From contig NC_133200.1 in NCBI RefSeq assembly GCF_049306965.1, forward strand, positions 19,407,501-19,471,500: 64,000 bases of DNA. Direction: 5' to 3'. The notes beneath the pieces were generated by a model. It saw only the letters and a program-made list of their open reading frames with translations. It did no database searches and was not told where the DNA came from. The translations under genes were made by a program, and so were the position numbers. Of the stretch, positions 1 to 12,830 are shown piece by piece; the stretch's first letter is position 1, and each line of letters begins with the position of its first letter. The stretch is from Danio rerio. Its lineage: Eukaryota; Chordata; Actinopteri; Cypriniformes; Danionidae.

Positions 1-1540
1 TATACAAACACAAAGCAAATCAAAACAAAACAAATAAACGTAATAAGAAATATGAAAAAAGCAAGATGTGAAGCAAAACACAAAACCTTCATGAAACAAT
101 AACAACTCACAAGATTAAAACACACAAAAGCAACCCCCCACCCCACCAAAAAAGCACCATCTGTGCTTACATTCAGAGGAAAATCATTTGGTTGTCTCGT
201 TACCAAACATTCTAGACAAACTCATTCATCACTTCACAACCAATTAATGAAACAAAACGTATCACGAGTATGTGTAGGCTGATTCTCATTTCGTTTTCAT
301 AGTTGTTTTTCGAGCTTAGAAATTAGCTCATTTTTTTCCATCAGTGAAAAGCAGCGTTTTGATAGCTCATCCTACGCAGTTCACCTAAGCGCTTCCATCC
401 GCCATTCATGCTACGGTAAAAATAACTCACACAGGTGAAGAGAAAAGCGGCTGTAAAATGGAGCATCAAAATAAATCAGGAGAAGCGAGCATGCAGCACC
501 TCTCTATTAAAACACAGGGTCATGGAGGACGACCTGCCGCTTTAATTGCTGTGTTTTTGCACAGGCTTTGCTGCTCTAAAGGGGCATTACTGTAGCCCCA
601 CTGATCAAAACATGTAAACAAACAAACACTTTACTGCATAAAAGTGCTCCAGAGCACAGATTTATTTGGGTGAGGAGTGTATATTTAGCTGCATGTATTT
701 AAAAGTATTGAGAAGTTGGAGATTTGTTTTTTGTTTTTTTGCAGTGGTCTGATACTTGAAGTCCATGTTAAATGACAAAATAGGACACTTCTAACAGAGC
801 TTTCAGAGCACGTAAAAATAATTTAAATGTCAATGAAATTTGATGAAAAAAAAAAAACAGTTTGAAAGAATCTTTTATTCTGTGTGGCTGCGATAAGATA
901 AGAAGAAAATATACCAAAAGAATGTGTATGATTCTTGTTTTCTTAGTAGTTTTAGGCTTAACAATTTCAAATATATAATGAAATCCAACACATTAAACAG
1001 TATTAACTGCAATAAAAAGATATATAAAGACAGTAGAGGCATTTATTACAAAACACAATACATTTCAAGTAAATTCCGTTCATAGATTAAAAAATTATAA
1101 TAATTTATATACAAGGGTTGGACAATGAAACTGATATTAATTGGTTAATTTAGTGTTAAGGCTGGTTTATAATTCTGCGTCGAGCAATTGCCGTGATCCA
1201 CGGTGCATGTCTTGTTCATAGTTGTGCATTTATACTTCTGCGTGCTGCTTGTGTTGCTCTGCAATAACACTTCCGAAATGCTAACTGGCAGTAGGTTATG
1301 TTATGCTTCTCTGTATAGTTTCTTTGCAGGTGTTTTTTTTTTTCTGAACGCTACTTTAACATACAAGTAGCTAAAACTTGCTCATTCAGAGGCAGGAATT
1401 GGCAGACACAAACAATTTTAATCATAAGGTAAACACAAAACAAAAGTTTCCATCTGAGCGGAACTCAACACTTGTAAACACTCGCTCCATCTGGCTCACA
1501 GCTCTTAGCACTGCCCACACTCATCACAGCAACCAAGCTA

Positions 1541-1912
1541 TAATAATTCCTTACATTTATACAGAGCTTTTTCTGGGCACTCAAAGCGCTTTACACATAG
1601 GAGTAGGAATCTCCTCCTCCACCACCAGTGTGCAGCATCCACCTGAATGATGCAATGGCAGCCATATTGCGCCAGACCGCACACCACACACCAGCTGATT
1701 GGTGGAGAGGAGAGAGAGTGATGAAGCCAATTATGATTTGGGGAGGGTTAGGAGGCCATGATGGACAGAGGCCAGTGGGCAAATTTGACCAGGATGCCGG
1801 GGTTAAACCCTATACTTTTTTTGGGAGGACATCCTGGGATTTTCAATGACCACAGAGAGTCAGGTTGTCTTGGTTTAACGTCTTATCCGAAAGACGGCGC
1901 TCACTGAGCAGT
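1541..1912 (-). repeat. Dispersed teleost repeat, LINE-3'-end-like
   Basis: The block starts with AATTCCTTACATTTATACAG and continues as text I recognise as a common zebrafish dispersed repeat (a cue about animals or residues 'gatgaagccaat..atgat', then 'gaccacagagagtcagg'), ending near 'cgctcactgagcagtat'. The same terminal sequence in opposite orientation, with an (ATT)n tail, occurs at 46195-46318. This suggests the left edge here is the 3' end of a minus-strand copy. I recognise the family but cannot name it. Confidence 0.55.
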
Positions 1913-1934
1913 ATAGTTAAAACACATAAGTTTT

Positions 1935-2953
1935 GCTATGGTTACGCCATCCTTCCACACTACGCCGGAGTTAAGAGAGCCAAAAACGAAGCGTTTTGAA
2001 ACGTTGGAGAGGCTGTTTTTATTCTAAAACGCTGCTGCTTTGTCTCAGTGTGGATGAAGGAAAACGGAGACATCTAAAAACGGAGGCGGGGCTGCAGACA
2101 TTCGTCTCTCTGATTGGGGCTTTTCCTCAATATTAAGTAGGCTTCACTCCTGCATCCTCTCCCTGTAAGTTCAGACTTCGCAAGTTTGATATGAAAAACA
2201 GACTCTCAAGGACATGTGCGCTAAATCTTCAAAGGGAAAAGTGTACTTTGTAACCTACGTTGTTTCACTTTCTTAACAATGAAATAAAAACATGATATAA
2301 GGAACTGCTATCTACATTTTGATATTAGTAACTTCACAGACAGCAGAAATTTTGAGGCGTTGTGCTGCATATATGACCATCATCTTCACTGTAAGCATAT
2401 TCATAACAAAACAGAGCCTAACATTACTGCCTCCTCTTCATTCATTTTCATTGAAAATACGAACCATACCCTCTCTTTTGCTGAATATCAGTTTTAGTAA
2501 CCAAAAATGGCCATTATAAAAGTATAACGCACAATAAGTTTATACATTATAGGAAATAAAGGCAAGCGAATAGTCAATATGCAGAATGTACGTGGTTACA
2601 ATAATTATTAACTTATCTTTGCGCTAAGCCAAAACAGACCAAAAGACCAAAGTCAGGGAATATGTTGTTAGATATAGACAACAAGATGGATTAAATATTA
2701 CGTTTAACAAATATAGTGAGATTAGATCCAGCGGGAGATCCTTGATCACACTCCTACGAGCACGGATCGCATCTGGCAAGATAGGCTGCAGCGCATGCCA
2801 GAGTGTGTGGTCACGTGATGTGCGTTTTCAGTGTTTTAGTGTAGACGGAGAGTTGTTCAGAAATGCTGAGTGAAACGGCAGTGGGGACACGGATCGTTTT
2901 CATTCTAAAACACTGTTCTAAAACTAAAACACACTAGTGTAAACGGGGCCTTA
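1935..2953. mobile_element. Degenerate DNA transposon or MITE with GGGGCC-type end
   Basis: Right end near 2830-2953 reads 'cggatcgttttcattctaa' followed by 'acactagtgtaaacggggcc'. A related end recurs at 6576-6702. The left part (about 1935-2095) carries a mirrored version with 'aaaacggagacatctaaaaa'. I infer a non-autonomous DNA transposon about 1 kb long. No transposase frame is seen. The left boundary is uncertain. Confidence 0.4.
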
Positions 2954-3388
2954 GTGGACGACCATGTGAGAGTTGCAAAGAGCTAGCTGCTGTCGTTGCA
3001 ACGTGTAGTTACATTTCTGAAATGCTACAGTGCTTCACGTTTTGTTTGTGAATTTGCAAATAAAAACTAGACAAAATGTGGATTGGATTACTTGTTGGCA
3101 AAAATTTATCGCATTGGATCAATATGTCGTGTGGTGGAGAGTGGTCGTCCACGCACTGCCTGCACTGTTGAAAATATACCACTGTCAAAGTCCTGGTACT
3201 GAGCCAGGAAGACGCAGAAGAAGAAGGTAATGTGGTGATATAAATCAGGTGTGGTGGGAAAAGTATACTTATAATGTCATTTTAGCTATTTGCCATTTAA
3301 TTACAAAATATAATTAAAGTATATATATACTTATATTCCTACAGAATTTATTTTGTTTGAATATATATGTATATATTTGTTTTCCCAG

Positions 3389-3509
3389 AGATCGGTTGCG
3401 GCTGGAAGGGCTTCCGCTGCCTAAAAACTTGCTGGATTAGTTGGCGGTTCATTCCGCTGTGGCGACCCCGAATTAATAAAGGGACTAAGCCGACAAGAAA
3501 ATGAATGAA

Positions 3510-3515
<6 letters not shown>
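3389..3515 (+). repeat. SINE tail fragment (DANA/HE1 type)
   Basis: Contains the 3' part of the SINE: 'gttgcggctggaagggc', 'gttggcggttcattccgctg', 'taataaagggactaagccga' and a terminal (GAAT)n run. The tRNA-like head is absent, so this is a 5'-truncated copy. It runs directly into a (TA)n tract. Confidence 0.85.

Positions 3516-3543
<28 letters not shown>
3516..3543. repeat. (TA)n microsatellite
   Basis: Pure TA dinucleotide run directly after the SINE tail. Confidence 0.9.
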
Positions 3544-3548
<5 letters not shown>

Positions 3549-5858
3549 ATTTTATTTTATTGTATTTTTTTACCTCTAAAAATGATTGATTAATTGATTT
3601 CTCACATATAAAAACTCTTAGCAGCAATAAAAAATATATCTAGAACAGCATCTAAAACAAAGAGGACTTATTAGATGGATGAAGTGCAGGAGAGCAGCTC
3701 TCCGTTTGCCTTTGAGGCGTCGCTGTTACCTGCAATAGTACAGGCTACTATTTTTAGAATCAATGTGGACGGACTGTCAGCGTATTTTAAGCAATGCCCC
3801 TGCGGCCCACCATGTACCCTTGAGAGAGATCGTGGAGAGAGAAAAAATGTCTAGTGAGAGAAGAAAAACAGACCCTAAGTCAGATTCGGAGAAGTCCTTC
3901 TAGCTTGACACTTGACGTGATGCTGCTGCGTTTTGACAGGTACTTAAGACGAGCTCTGGACAGTTTAGGAACCATCGGCTTTAATGGAGGAAATGAGATC
4001 AGCCATTCAGTTAAAGTGCCAGTGTGACTCAATGGATGAAACGGCTCTATTCTAGGATCAGGTCAATGGCCTTTGGTGATAAAGGAGATGAAAGGGATGG
4101 ATGAAAGACAACACTTAAAGGGGACACATTATGCCTCATTTCATAAGATGTAAAATAAATCAACGGTGTCTGTGAAGTTTTAACTCAAATTACCCCGAGC
4201 TCATTTATTATAGCTTGTAAAATGTGCCCATATTTGGATGCGAGTATAAACATTTTTTTTGTGTGTGGCCCTCTTAATGCCAATGAGCTGCTGCTTTCTG
4301 GAGGGAAAACTTTTGATTTAGAACAAAACAATAAAACAAAGAATTTCACAGAGCCAGAATGTCAAATTCTGACCAGCAGTGGACTTAGCATTCCATGTTC
4401 TGGACAATGATGGCGAGGAAGTAGTTACAAGAACCAGGACATTTCTGAATATTTAAAGTACTGTAAGAAATATACTGGTTACAGCTGAAATCTTATATTT
4501 CCCTACTATACAGTACATGAAAAACAGCATGTAAGCTGATTAGCAAGTTCGAAATAATAGTATTCAAAAAACAGTAGGTGAGAAGTAACTTGATAATCTA
4601 CTGCTCACAGTGAGATTCTGAAGTGCGCATCTGATAGATGCAAGGCTATCCCATGATTCCACGTGAGAAAAATCTCGAATGGGAGTGAAGCGATGCAACC
4701 GACATGGGTAGGTCATGGGATATCGATTATGAATTGATGTAGTGCATCCGAGCTCCATTCACACTATTTAGAATGTACTTTTCTAAAGCTCATAGTAAAT
4801 TAAAATTCAAGTGTATTACCTTGGCGATTTCAGACACAGACTGTGTTTGTGTGTGTGTGTGTGGGGTGACGGTGTTTTCATGCCACTGGCTTGAAATTGA
4901 AATACAGATGTTGTTGTACTGATTGTACCCACAGCAGCCCTACTCTTTTAATTGATTATTTTACTGCAGCCTTTTCTCTTTGGCCTGCTCTTTTATTTTA
5001 TTATTTTTTAAAAGCGTCACTAGCATGTGACGTGAACTGAGGTCATAGTTGATACTGTAATTGTCTGTTGACTTGACAGTGGCACCTTACTCAATATAAG
5101 CTTGCTGTTGTTGATAATACTACAGCTAAACAAATAGCTAAAATTGGATAGAAAGTGAAACCGAAAATGTAACGCTAAAAAGCCTATGGAAAAAAAAACG
5201 GATGTATCTAAATGTACAAAGCGGAGTACATTTTTCCTTAAAACCAGCGAGAGTACAAATGAAGGTAAAGAGACATCCATAAATCAAATTTTATGAATCA
5301 AGACCACGTGGTCTGTAAACCACAGTACAAAAATTTTTCTTGTACTGTAGCTGTTCATCAGCTCTTAATACAGAGTGCTGCTAACAGTGAAAAGACAGAC
5401 TCAGTAACACTGCCCAGCACCAGTCATGAACCCAACACCACAGAATAGGCAGGCAGGATTGTCTTTGAGTGAATATAAGAATTAGAAGAATTAGTATTAA
5501 TGAAGAGTTTGGTGCACACCTACTCAATTAAAAATGCTCGGAGATAAATAATGATACCAAATAATTTAGTAGCACTAAATCAACAAGACTGACTTGACTT
5601 GATTAGAAACCTTTGTAAAAGGGGGAGATTTGTGGTGAGATGTATTTAAAGTTTTATTCAGTCAGTTCATTTAGTCAGAAGCAGAGCCAGGAACTAGTTG
5701 TATTATAAAAGACACTAATTCTTTCACTGTGAAATAACCAGCCCGCATAAAAAAATACTATAGTAAATAGTGTTTTGAACCATACTGTAGTCAAGTACTT
5801 AAAATAATATGTTGTGGTAATTATATAGTTGTTATAAAAACATATATAAACTATATAT

Positions 5859-6358
5859 ACAGTTGAAGTCTGAATTATTAGCCTCTGTTTATTTTTCCCC
5901 AATTTCTGTTTAATGGAGAGAATTTTTTATCACATTTATAAACGTAACAGTTTTAATAACTCATTTCTAATAACTGATTTATTTTATCTTTGCCATGATG
6001 ACAGTAAATGTTTTACTAGATATTTTTCAATACACCTCTCTACAGCTTAAAGTAACATTTAAAGGCTTAACTAGGTAAATTAGGTTAACTATGTTAACTA
6101 TTCAGGTTAGGGTAATTAGGCGAGTTATTGTATAACAAAGGTTTGTTCCGTAGACTATCGGAAAAAGTATAGCTTAAAGGGGCTAATCATTTTGTCCTTA
6201 AAATGGTGCTTAAAAAATTAACAAACAACTTTTTCCAAAAAAAAATATATATATATATTATTAGACTTGTCTTGCTCTGTTGCACATAATTTGGAAAATA
6301 TTAAAAAAAGAAAACAAAAATCAAAAGGGTTTGGGCTAATAATTCTGACTATAACTGT
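5859..6358 (+). mobile_element. Tc1/mariner-like MITE, family 'TTGAAGTC'
   Basis: Begins ACAGTTGAAGTCTGAATTAT and ends GGGCTAATAATTCTGACTA..AACTGT, giving imperfect terminal inverted repeats flanked by TA, as expected of Tc1/mariner-type insertion. The body contains the family signature 'gccatgatgacagtaaatg' and 'gtagactatcggaaaaagta'. No transposase is encoded, so it is non-autonomous. Relatives in the same orientation lie at 15632, 21778, 53326 and 57206. Confidence 0.8.
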
Positions 6359-6575
6359 CCATACATAATATAAACAGAAATTTTCAACAACTATAGGGTA
6401 GATAATACTACAACAGACCACAGATACTGTATAAGATACTGTATGTATTACAGTTTATCACTTCATTATAGTTAATATTACAGTATGCTGTATTAGTTGG
6501 GTTACTCCATGTCAAATACACCAAAATTCAAATTCACATTTTTTTATTTTTGCTAATATTTTTTTCTGAAAAAGA

Positions 6576-6702
6576 TGGGGCGGAGTTTGGGCGGAGATAT
6601 GTTCAGAAACGCTAGGTGAAACGCTAGTGTGGACACGGATCGTTTTTTATCTAAAACGCCGTATTCAAACTTAAACGCACTAGTGTAAACGGGGCCTGAG
6701 TC
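6576..6702 (+). mobile_element. Solo end of GGGGCC-type DNA transposon
   Basis: Reads 'cggatcgttttttatctaaa' and 'cactagtgtaaacggggcc', closely matching 2830-2953. Only this end is present. Confidence 0.45.
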
Positions 6703-6704
6703 TA

Positions 6705-6870
6705 TAGGTGTATGGGTGTTTGCCAGTGTTGGGTTGCGATTGGAAGGGCATCCGCTGTGTTAAACATATGTTGGATAAGTTGGCGGTCCATTCTGCTGTG
6801 GCAATCCCTGATTAATAAGGGGATGAAGCCGAAAAGAAAATGAATGAATGAATGAATGAATGAATGAATT
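6705..6870 (+). repeat. SINE tail fragment (DANA/HE1 type)
   Basis: 5'-truncated copy: 'gggttgcgattggaagggca', 'gttggcggtccattctgctg', then a (GAAT)n tail of about six units. Confidence 0.85.
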
Positions 6871-7446
6871 TGTGTTCATCCTACCAAATTTGAGGTCTCT
6901 AAGACTTTTTTAAGGTTTCTAAGTATTGTTTAGTTAGACATGTTTAGAGCAGAAAAGCGATAATAAGAAAATCAGAACAATAACAAACAATGGGGTTCCG
7001 GCATCTTCTGTGCTTGGACCACTAAAAAAAAGAAGAGGAGGAAGAGTGGAAGATGGACACAATGGGTTAGAAGGGAGATGAAACATTGAGTTCTGGGTGG
7101 GTCCAGCACTGAATAAGTGATGAACCAGGCCGGTTTCCTGTGTGTTTGATGTGTGAGCGCCGGCGTATCTGCCGGAGTTCTGTCTGAGGTCTTTGGGTCA
7201 GTGCGGGGGATTATGGACCGGATGAGACTTTCAGACTGACCTTTTCTATTCTATTATCTGCCTCTGTTTGCGCTTTCAGGAGAATCCAAAAAAGGTGGTG
7301 ATGCCACCCACTGCCATAACAGAATATTTGCGATAACAGTTGAAACACGACTGCGGTTGCATAATCATAACACATATTTCCACACTTTACCACCTACATT
7401 TGTACAGCGACAAGGTGCGATGTTTTACTAGAACAGTAAACAAGTC

Positions 7447-8030
7447 TAGGGTCCCACGATTTCTGCAATGGGGCAAAAACTAGGAGAACTCAAGAAAAAA
7501 TGGAATTTATTTTATAATGCGAAATGTCAATGAATTTCACACTGCAACAATAAAAAAAATATAGATTCAAAAACAAATTCTAAATATATATGATCTTATT
7601 AACAATAATGCAATGGACAGCCAATCAGAATTCATTCTGCTTTATAGAATTTCATTATTTAAAATTGAAAAAAAAAAAAGAAAAGAAAATATATTGTGCA
7701 TTTATGCGGATGGTAAAAAGAGTTATCTATATAGAGTTATAAGTTATTATATTTGTTATTATATAGAATTACATTTGTTTTGTGGTGTGAATGGACCTTA
7801 AATACAGGGAAACCGAATCAAATGGTGATATTGACTAAAGTTTTTGAATATTAAAAATCTAGTTGGCTTCAATCTGTGGTTAAACTGTACAGCTTTAATC
7901 TAATAAGAAGACACATCTTTTAAAAACTCATTTTAAGCATTAAATAAACTGCAATAAAAAAAGATTTCAGAGAAATCTTACAAAAAATGGCTTAAGTGAA
8001 AAATATAGGAAATTTCATAGGGCCCTGTTT
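7447..8030. mobile_element. Possible MITE with AGGGNCC ends
   Basis: The left edge has 'agggtcccacgatttctgca' and the right edge 'gaaatttcatagggccctg', which are roughly inverted. The interior is AT-rich and non-coding. Family and exact ends are uncertain. Confidence 0.3.
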
Positions 8031-8859
8031 TTTTTGTAAAAACTTAAATAAATTTAAATTGTACAAATGTTTTCATTTATATTAGAATGCAGAAAAAATG
8101 TACATAAATCACACAAAAAATATAAAATAACAAAAATAAAATTAAATAATTGTTGCTAAACTGTGTGCTTTGTCTCTTCAGTTAATTCAACTTTCTATTT
8201 CATACAAAAAAAACTAAGTCTGTGAATTTTGGGGGGAAATTTTAATATGCATTTAAATTTCTAAACATTTAAGCAGCAAAAAAGAATAAATTGTAGAGAA
8301 AGGCCATACAATTCTGCTTTAAAGCTGAAAGATTTTAGTGGGAAAAAAAGAAAAAACAAAACCCTCCATATTTCACCAGGCTCAAAAACAGCACAAACAA
8401 CGCATTAAATGTCTAAGCCAATGCAATGTGAGTGAAATCAATGAGTACTTCCTGCTGACAGCTCATGTTTTTGGGTAGAGGAAGGCAAGTCACTCTCTCT
8501 CCCTGTAAGGCTATCTTTCTCAAAGCTCTCTTGCTGAAAAGTGAACCTTCCCCTGGGCCGTTCTATCTTTAGCGATTTACTTCCGTCATGTCACATCTTG
8601 TCACCGGAGCCGGTGGCAGGCCTTCAAGCTGGTATCCACACCTCGCGGCCACCCAATCTCCTGCTCTTTACAACACAGGAAGAGCTTCTTCGCCTGCTTC
8701 CTGTCTGTCACTCCACACGCAACCTTCAGAAACGCAACACCAGGTGGATCGCACACACTTACAGACTGTCAAATAAACATGCACAAAACTTGACTATAAA
8801 ATATAATTAAATAAATGTAAAAAAAAAACAAAACTTATACTACGGCTGACTTATACAGT

Positions 8860-9150
8860 CGTATGTTAATGCATTCACTAACATGAACAATGTATTAATT
8901 ATGGTATTTATGTTTTTTTAAGCTTAGCTGATGAAAATGCAGTCGTTCATTGTTAGTTCAACGAGTGCATTAACTAATGTTAACAAGCATGAATTTGGAT
9001 TTTTAATAATGCAATAGTAAACGTTTAAGTACTGTATGATAAATGAATGTTGTACAAGTACTGTTCATTGAGAGTTCATGTTACTAAACACATTACCTAC
9101 TGTATAACTTCTTAAACATTAACTAATAAAACCTTATTGTAAAGTGTGAA
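8860..9150. repeat. Dispersed 'TTAACTAATGTTAAC' repeat
   Basis: Carries 'gcattaactaatgttaacaa' and ends 'accttattgtaaagtgt', a pattern also seen in poc1b intron 7 (19580-19860) and as the outer sequence at 27790-28324 and 32660-33169. Probably a non-autonomous DNA transposon; I cannot name the family. Confidence 0.5.
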
Positions 9151-9369
9151 GTTTGGGGTAAGTTTTTTTTTAATTATTATGAATTTTATTTAATAATTTA
9201 AATAAAATAATTCTGTTCATAAAGGTGGCCATTATTAAATGTAATAAAAGTTAAATTGTAAAATTTTTATTGAATATTAGAAAAAAATTGTATGTATTTT
9301 CAAATAAAATTATTACTACAATCACTATTGCTTTTATTACTTTTGCCATTATTAATAATAAATAATATT

Positions 9370-9720
9370 AAATAATAATATCAGAAGGATTTCGAAAGGA
9401 TCACGTGACTCTTAAGGCTGGAGTAATGAAGCAGAAAATTCATCTTTAGAAATCACTGGAATAAATTATTAAAATTAATGATAAACTACTTTTAAACAGT
9501 TATTTTATGGTGCAATAACATTTCACAATTTTACAATTTGTACTGTATTTTTGATTAAATAAATGCAGCTTTGGTGAGCTGGAGAAGAAGCTTATTTTAA
9601 AACATTTAAAAATCCTACTGACCCCAAACTTTTGACCAGTAGTATGTATATGTATGTATGTATGTATGTATGTATATATGATTATATATGTATATATGTG
9701 TGTGTGTGTGTGTGTGTTTT
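9370..9720 (+). repeat. Dispersed repeat ending in ATGT/GT microsatellite
   Basis: Contains 'gaaaggatcacgtgactctt' and 'gaccccaaacttttgaccag', a widespread fish repeat signature, followed by (TATG)n and (GT)n from about 9642. Family not assigned. Confidence 0.5.
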
Positions 9721-10152
9721 AATGATTAATTTTTGGGCATTTTTTCCTTTATTTGACAAGACAGTGGGTTGACAGGAAGTGAAGTGGGAGAAAGAGAGGT
9801 AGGATCGGGAAAGGTCCATGAGCCATGATTCAAACTCAGATGCCCGGAGAGCTTCTGCACCATGTCAGCGCGCTAACTACTGGGTTATTGCGCAGACTGT
9901 GACCAATATATTAATAAATTCTCTCATCTTACCATGTGTTAAATAAAGACTGGACATACTATATTATAATTTAAATGTTTGAATAAACCAAACACGTCAG
10001 CATATGTTAAGAATGTTTTAGTAAATGATTATATTATTTCATTTATTTATTTATTACACATTTTAAAAACTGTCATCTGTCACTCGAGAATTCGCAAATT
10101 GTTCTAGCAGTTGTTCTTTTGCCTTTGTTCTTTTTGCCTCTTACTTATGTTA

Positions 10153-10156
<4 letters not shown>

Positions 10157-10237
<81 letters not shown>
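10157..10237. repeat. (TA)n microsatellite
   Basis: About 80 bp of nearly pure TA. Confidence 0.95.
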
Positions 10238-10240
<3 letters not shown>

Positions 10241-11239
10241 TGGCAAACTTAATGCATCAAGGAGCAACATACTGAGGAGTTTCACCAATTGAAGACCATG
10301 TCACTCATACACACACACAATCACTGGGGCTGAAAGGCATCCAGAAAGAGTCAGTCAAGAGGAAGTGATGGCAGGAAGCGTCACACAAAAAGGCGCCACG
10401 GGTCAAACGTGTCTCTGCCGTCCACTTCCTCTTGTCTCTGCTCACACGCACACAAACCAGGCAAGCAGAATGAGGAAACTCTGCCCTGAGGGATTGTGGG
10501 AAGCTCCAAGCTACATAATGACAGGCTTTCCCTGTAAAAGTGGCATGACAGGTCAGATTCGGGAGCGCATCATCGACTCAACAGAACCAGATGTGTTAAG
10601 CCGGAATGGAAAAAAAGACAGTGTGCGATATGGCTAATGTTTACTAGTCAACCTGTCATCCAGAAGATTGGTTTACTAGTCAGTGGGTTAAAGTTTAATC
10701 TATGAACGACTCCCAATGGAAATGACTCACAGTGGGTCTCGGAGCTTCAGTAGGCTTTTGCTCTGAAAAAAAAAATTATTCAAAGGGGATTCCTTGGATT
10801 TTCTGAATCTCTTTTCTCTAAGTGGTTGTAAAAAACTGATTAAGCTGAACAATACTCAATTTAATTTCTTTGTTTAACCAATAAACATTGTTTGCAACAA
10901 TTTTGCAGAAATATTTTTTTGGTGTGTGTATGGTGAGATGTAATTTACAAATAAGTTGATTCTTTTGATTGCAAGTTAATAGTTTATTATCTGAATCCGA
11001 ATTATCTGAATAATAATTAATTCTCTGAAACAATGTGCTATAACCCCGCATTAGCTGAGAGAATCTCCTTTTTTAATCTTTTCATTGCAATTGAACTAGA
11101 CCCAAATGGAATCAAATCATATCTAAAGCTTGCGAATCAGAAATTAATTAGTAAGCGACTTGCAAACGTAAATAAATTTAAATACAATTCTTTCATATCG
11201 TGAATTAAATAATTAATAAACAAATACATAAAAAAATAC

Positions 11240-11603
11240 AGCGATGTGGTGGCGCAGTAGGTAGTGTTGTCGCCTAGAAGCAAAGAAGGTCACTGGTTCG
11301 AGCACCGGCTGGGTCAGTTGGCGTTTCTTTGTGGAGTTTGCATGTTCTCCCCACGTTCATGTAGGTTTCCTCCGGGTGCTACGGTTTCCCCCACAGTCCA
11401 AAGACATGCAGTACAAGTGAATTGGGTAGGCTAAATTGTCCGTAGTGTATGAGTGTGTGGATGTTTCCCAGAGATGGGTTGCAGCTGGAAGGGCATCCAC
11501 TGCGTAAAAATATATGCTGGATAAGTTGGCGGTTCATTTCGCTGTGGTGAGCATAGGTTAATAAAGGGACCAAGCAAAAAAATGTATAATTGAATGAATA
11601 AAC
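11240..11603 (+). repeat. Near-full-length DANA/HE1-type SINE
   Basis: The tRNA-derived head carries an A-box-like 'tggcgcagtaggtag' and a B-box-like 'ggttcgagcaccggctgg'. It is followed by the family body ('ttgcatgttctccccacgtt', 'cccccacagtccaaagacat') and the 3' region with 'taataaagggac' and a GAATGA tail. The A and B boxes are internal RNA polymerase III promoter elements in tRNA-derived SINEs. Confidence 0.9.
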
Positions 11604-12080
11604 AAATACATAAATCTCTAAATGAAATATCATCCAAAGTCAATTTGGCACTAATAAAATCATGGATGTGAGAAGATTGTTAAAAAAAATAAATAAAAAA
11701 TGATTTTAAAGTGTCTTAAAAGAACAACTGAATTTAAAGCTTGTGAATCAACATGTGACGGCAAAAACCATGAATGATGGCAAATTGTTTTTATATTTTG
11801 ATTATAACTGACAAACACACAAATGAAATTAACTGAAATTATACTAAAAGTGAAATCAAATCATATGTTTGACAGTCAGAAACAAAATCGACCTTCAAAA
11901 ATTTGAACGTGAGAATTGCTTTAGTATTTTTTGATTCCAACTGAAATAGACCCAAACTGAACTATAACTGAAAGAAAAATTTAGAAATAAGAACTAAATA
12001 ATAAGAAAAAAACGTAATTCCCGGATGGGACTCAAACGTGTTAATGAGAGACAAAATGAAAGTGAGAAAAGGCTTTTCAT

Positions 12081-12645
12081 ATTTACATTTACATTTACAT
12101 TTAGTCATTTAGCAGACGCTTTTATCCAAAGCGACTTACAAATGAGGACAAGGAAGCAATTTACACAACCAAGAGCAACAATGAATAAGTGCTATAAGCA
12201 AGTTTCAGGTCTGTAAAGTCTAAGAAGGGAAGTATTAGTAGTATTAGTTTTTTTTTTTTTTTTTTTGTACAGTTAGTGTGATATTCAGAGAGGCAATTAC
12301 AGATTAGGAAGTGTAGTGGAGACTAAATAGTTGAGTTTTAAGTCGTTTCTTGAAAGTAGCGAGTGACTCTGCTGTTCTGATGCAGTTAGGGAGTTCATTC
12401 CACCAACTGGGCAGATTGAGTGTGAGCGTTCGCGAAAGTGATTTCTTCCCCCTTTGGGATGGAACCACGAGGCGACATTCATTCACAGAACGCAAGTTTC
12501 TGGAGGGCACATAGATCTGCAGAAGCGAGAGCAGATAAGAAGGAGCAAGGCCAGAAGTCACTTTGTAGGCAAACATCAGAGCTTTGAATTTGATGCGAGC
12601 AGCAACTGGCAGCCAGTGCAAACGGAGTAGCAGCGGAGTGATATC
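12081..12645 (-). mobile_element. 3' end of a non-LTR retrotransposon (L2/CR1-like LINE)
   Basis: A minus-strand frame (12304-12621, about 105 codons) matches the C-terminus of fish LINE ORF2 proteins: 'HWLPVAARIKFKALMFAYK', 'LAPSYL', 'RSLR'-like 'NLRSV', 'WWNELPNCIRTAESLATFKK' and 'LKTQLF'. Downstream comes the typical 3' terminus (minus strand TTGTAAGTCGCTTTGGATAA) and a TAAATG hexamer tail at about 12081-12100. A poly-T/A run at 12248-12266 interrupts the 3'UTR. The copy is 5'-truncated, with no endonuclease or reverse transcriptase core. Confidence 0.85.
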
Positions 12646-12734
12646 TTTACATTACAACTGAAACACACCCGTATGAATAAGGATCAAACCAAAATAAACG
12701 TAAAATCAGAGCTAAATGCGAATCAAATAAAATC

Positions 12735-12830
12735 TAGGCATGGGATGATAACCAGTCTCAAGGTTTAACGCGGTTTGGAAAAGTCAAGGTTTTAAAACCG
12801 CTAAAATTTTCTGTTATTCTGCAGCTAAGG
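12735..12830. repeat. Fragment of a 'gcggtttggaaaagtcaagg' repeat
   Basis: Reads 'catgggatgataaccagtct' then 'gcggtttggaaaagtcaagg', which I recognise as the end of a common zebrafish DNA-transposon-derived repeat. No family name is offered. Confidence 0.35.

Noticed and set aside
10365-10637. 90-codon plus-strand frame considered as a poc1b-antisense gene or as a poc1b exon
   Set aside because: The minus strand has in-frame stops after the acceptor-like CAG, and the plus frame lacks homology.
11240-11320. tRNA gene in the SINE head
   Set aside because: A and B boxes are present but no tRNA cloverleaf forms; it is the tRNA-derived part of the SINE.
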